A DNA stretch of 64,000 nucleotides from Flavobacteriaceae bacterium UBA3356 (lineage in GTDB: Bacteria; Bacteroidota; Bacteroidia; Flavobacteriales; Flavobacteriaceae): assembly GCA_002360635.1 (NCBI GenBank), contig DEQW01000003.1, positions 146,966 through 210,965 on the forward strand. The letters run 5' to 3'. Below, piece after piece: positions 61,513 through 64,000 of the stretch. Position 1 is the first letter of the stretch; every line of letters begins with the position of its first letter. The notes under the pieces were generated by a model that worked only from the letters and a program-made list of their open reading frames with translations, made no database searches and had not been told where the DNA came from. The translations under genes were made by a program, and so were the position numbers.

Positions 61513-61663
61513 GTCTCTTTTTTTAAAATAATGTTATTCAGTAATAGCTGTCTTTGATACTGAAATCTAAGTTCAAAAACCACAAGCTTGAAAAGGGTAT
61601 TATAAGAAATACTAGAATGTTGAGCCTTTCTGCGAAAACTCAGGATAAACTAAACTCGAAGTG

Positions 61664-61987
61664 CTAATAGAGAATATTGTCCAAAATCCATCCAAGGTTT
61701 CTCTCTTTCATGACGACTTTACTATCTGTGGCAAAAACTTGTTGTATTTCCATTTTCAGCGTTGCTAATTCTTGGTTTGAATAATCAAGGTAAGCAATCG
61801 CGTCTTGAATTTTTTCAAGGCTTTCATCCTCATCGTGTCTACAAAATTCTTTGTAAATCTTATCAAATGTTTCAGCGGAAGTTTTAGATTTTATTAAAGT
61901 AAGTTCCTCCTTATCCTCCACCTTATCTGCTTTTGCACAGAGCAGTAGAATGTATATTTTCAGCTCTGATTTGCTCCATTGTTTCAT
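61664..61987 (-). CDS. Small helical protein, TerB-like
   Basis: A 107-residue all-helical acidic protein: KSELKIYILLLCAKADKVED (5-24) and KIQDAIAYLDYSNQELATLK (about 56-75). The helix followed by KADKVEDKEE resembles the acidic loop of TerB-like (tellurite-resistance) proteins, but similarity is weak. ATG 61987 is chosen; the frame reaches 62098 but that part is not protein-like. Confidence 0.55.
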   Translation of the reverse strand: MKQWSKSELKIYILLLCAKADKVEDKEELTLIKSKTSAETFDKIYKEFCRHDEDESLEKIQDAIAYLDYSNQELATLKMEIQQVFATDSKVVMKERNLGWILDNILY

Positions 61988-62102
61988 GATTTTTTCTTTT
62001 AGATGATAAAAATTGAATTTAGGTTTGGTCAAGCACAGTCGAAAACCTCGTAAACTGTCAATAATGATTTCAGTTTTCAACTGTGCAAGAACAAACATTT
62101 GG

Positions 62103-62927
62103 TTATTGTCTTTCGGCTACTTTTACATCACCACTAATGCCACTGAGGTCTTCGCGGTAGATCCAAATTTCGGTTCCGCCACCATTGGTAACGTCCATCC
62201 AATCTTTTAAAAATTGTTTCCAGCTTCCGGTTCCGTTCATTTCATCATATTTTTTTGCTATGCTATGATCTTCGCCTAACCAAGCTGATTTTTCAAAAAA
62301 TGAAATAACGGCCAAATCTCTTCCTTCTTTAGTACTTCCAAATTCATTGGTGTAGATACCGAAGGTTTCATCAGGAGATTTTTCTGCATAGACATCGTGT
62401 ACTTTTTTTACCAGTTTCATGGCATCTTCGTATTTGCCTCTTTTTATGTCCCAAGTATCTACGGCCATTTTTTTAATGGTAAAATCCTTTGGAAATCTAG
62501 AAAGCTCAGTTTGTCCGCGCCAGTATGTCTGGGCACCACTATTGGCCATCATGTATGGGGCTACGTTTGTGTTCCAATCTACATCGTGGCCGTCTTTTTG
62601 AGCAGGCCTGTTGTCCATTGCACTCCAAGGGGATGGTCCCATAACCCATACGTAATTACCGGTATTGGGTCCATTGGCGATCCAATACACGCGAACACCA
62701 TAGGGTCCATCACCGTGGTACTTTTTGTTGTGTTCCATAATTCCCTTTTCAAATTGAGTAATTTGGGCAGGGTTAGGTATTAATAGTGCATTTTCGAATA
62801 CACCGTATTCTGTGTTGCTCTGCGATAGTGCCAACAATGGCAGCAAAAGCATTAAAAAAACTACTTTTTTACTCACGTTCCAAATACTATTGGTTTGGTG
62901 CTCGTGATTTTTCATTGAAAAATTCAT
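62103..62927 (-). CDS. Secreted protein of unknown function
   Basis: A 274-residue exported protein. Signal peptide SKKVVFLMLLLPLLALSQ (about 19-36). The mature part contains two related segments: YGVFENALLIPNPAQITQFE with YGVRVYWIANGPNTGNYVWV (about 41-95) and DTWDIKRGKYEDAMKLVKKV with FGIYTNEFGSTKEGRDLAVI (about 157-205), which may be two dimeric alpha-beta barrel (NIPSNAP/Dabb-like) repeats. No catalytic motif is evident. The start could also be the ATG four codons downstream. Confidence 0.65.
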   Translation of the reverse strand: MNFSMKNHEHQTNSIWNVSKKVVFLMLLLPLLALSQSNTEYGVFENALLIPNPAQITQFEKGIMEHNKKYHGDGPYGVRVYWIANGPNTGNYVWVMGPSPWSAMDNRPAQKDGHDVDWNTNVAPYMMANSGAQTYWRGQTELSRFPKDFTIKKMAVDTWDIKRGKYEDAMKLVKKVHDVYAEKSPDETFGIYTNEFGSTKEGRDLAVISFFEKSAWLGEDHSIAKKYDEMNGTGSWKQFLKDWMDVTNGGGTEIWIYREDLSGISGDVKVAERQ

Positions 62928-62990
62928 AATGTTTAGTGTTGTGCCAACGTTTAGCTGGCTGGTTAAAATTGATTTACTTGGTTTTATCTT

Positions 62991-63935
62991 CTATAGTTGT
63001 TCGGAATATCCATTTAAAGTTTCTTGTACTGACCTAAACCGAACTCCTAAATCGTTCATTGCTAAATTGTTTTTATAAATAATATTTGGTTTATTTTTTG
63101 GTTGTTTTTGGTTTAACATGGCGTGCACGTCTGATACTTTGTAAGTCTCGCTGCTTAGTAAATAATCTTTGCCATGTAGTCCGTTTGTAGTAGCCGCTTT
63201 AAAAACAGCATTAGCTACATCTTCTACATCGACAATTGCAAAAGGGACATCGTTATCGTAAAGTGCTTTTGTGAATTCGTCTGGAGCAAGTTTGTTTTTT
63301 ATTAAAAACTGTAAACCTGTTGAGGTGGAATCTTTCCGGTTGCTCAATGAATTTCCCATAACGGCAACTGGCGAAACCGATGTAATCTCGAAATGTAAAG
63401 ACGGATGTTTTTTAATAAACGTTTCTACGGTTTGGTTGGCGATAAATTTAGCTTGTGCATATGGATGACTCTCCGGGCTCGTAAAGCGCTTTTCTGTTTC
63501 ATCAAAAGAATCGGTTACACTTTTTGTGCCGGCAGGCATGGGAAAGTTTGTATTCCAAGCGGCCACCGAAGCTATAAAAATTACTTTTTCTATAGTTGGT
63601 GCTTCGCTAACCGCTTCAAGAAAATTTTCAGTTCCTTTGATGGTGGGATCAAAAAGTTCAGTATTAGGATCCTTAACATCTAACTGAAATGGTGTGCCGC
63701 TGTGAACCACTAGCTCACAATCGCTCACAAAATCTTTTAATGCAATAATTTCTTCAACCCGCAACGGACTTATATTTAGGTTATCTGAATTTTTCAAGTT
63801 GAACAAATGCTCGTATTTTTCACTCTTTTTTATATCGGTTACCGATACTTTTACGTTGAAACCTTTTTCCAAAAATTTCTTGGTAATGTGGCTTCCTATA
63901 AAGCCCGATCCACCTATTATTCCTGCTGTTTTCAT
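62991..63935 (-). CDS. NAD(P)-dependent epimerase/reductase (extended SDR)
   Basis: A 314-residue extended short-chain dehydrogenase of the dihydroflavonol-4-reductase-like group. Seen: TAGIIGGSGFIGSHITKKFL (3-22), SDCELVVHSGTPFQL (about 77-91), VIFIASVAAWN (about 118-128) and the catalytic Tyr-x3-Lys in HPYAQAKFIAN. ATG 63935 is preferred over 63959 because the NAD motif follows at once. It probably reduces a carbonyl in a small molecule; the substrate is unknown. The last 65 bases of the window show no feature. Confidence 0.83.
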   Translation of the reverse strand: MKTAGIIGGSGFIGSHITKKFLEKGFNVKVSVTDIKKSEKYEHLFNLKNSDNLNISPLRVEEIIALKDFVSDCELVVHSGTPFQLDVKDPNTELFDPTIKGTENFLEAVSEAPTIEKVIFIASVAAWNTNFPMPAGTKSVTDSFDETEKRFTSPESHPYAQAKFIANQTVETFIKKHPSLHFEITSVSPVAVMGNSLSNRKDSTSTGLQFLIKNKLAPDEFTKALYDNDVPFAIVDVEDVANAVFKAATTNGLHGKDYLLSSETYKVSDVHAMLNQKQPKNKPNIIYKNNLAMNDLGVRFRSVQETLNGYSEQL

Positions 63936-64000
63936 AATTTTGAGATTAAATGGTTTCACCAGTTTCTAAAACTGTGGGTTTTATTTTATTCTTCACTTTC

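Overview
The window is AT-rich DNA from a member of the Bacteroidota, most likely a marine Flavobacteriaceae. The evidence is a PorV2-like outer-membrane protein of the type IX secretion family, a DUF4105/Lnb protein, a Bacteroidota-type Wza/Wzc pair, TAnnTTTG-like -7 promoter boxes, and several sulfotransferases that point to a sulfated marine polysaccharide. The genus cannot be named from the sequence alone. No rRNA, tRNA, CRISPR array, phage or intact insertion sequence was seen.

Layout. 1-4.2 kb: three leftward housekeeping genes (LolD/MacB-type ATPase, methyltransferase, Uup-type ABC-F) separated by dispersed repeats. 5.15-51.7 kb: a very large, almost wholly rightward surface-polysaccharide locus. 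It opens with wza-wzc, then wzm and wzt, then a block of sulfotransferases, a methyltransferase, an epimerase, gmd-fcl and glycosyltransferases (to 21.5 kb). A gene-poor interval (21.5-24.3 kb) follows, holding a leftward orphan gene, a small putative DNA-binding protein and a decayed glycosyltransferase. A second block (24.3-39.0 kb) carries an NKWYS-type protein, an amino-sugar module (VioA-like aminotransferase, WbqC, degenerate DegT-like protein, GNAT) and ten glycosyltransferases. A third block (39.9-51.7 kb) holds an exostosin-like enzyme, an MBOAT/SGNH acylation pair, more glycosyltransferases, a Wzy/WaaL-like membrane protein and the initiating phosphoglycosyltransferase. 52-64 kb returns to chromosomal genes: DUF4105/Lnb, PorV2, pssA, an alcohol dehydrogenase, lptB, rplS and a leftward cluster of small secreted or detoxification-type proteins.

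How it works together. The last gene of the polysaccharide locus would load the first sugar phosphate on undecaprenyl phosphate. About twenty glycosyltransferases extend the chain with GDP-fucose (gmd/fcl) and probably an N-acylated 4-amino-4,6-dideoxy sugar. Sulfotransferases, a methyltransferase and the MBOAT/SGNH pair decorate it. Export genes of two different pathways are present (Wzm/Wzt ABC export; Wza/Wzc plus a Wzy/WaaL-like protein), and no Wzx flippase was recognised.

The most unusual content is between the genes. At least four families of short repeats fill most gaps: (1) elements with constant TCGA-containing ends and variable palindromic cores, (2) TGTCATTC...GAATCT elements, usually in inverted pairs, (3) CCCCTCAAGGGG elements, and (4) degenerate tandem heptamers that in places run into coding sequence. 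Three small accessory genes (two GIY-YIG proteins and a four-helix-bundle protein) each sit between inverted copies of one of these families. A structured intergenic region left of rplS, at 58.0-58.2 kb, looks like a non-coding RNA gene ending in its own intrinsic terminator.
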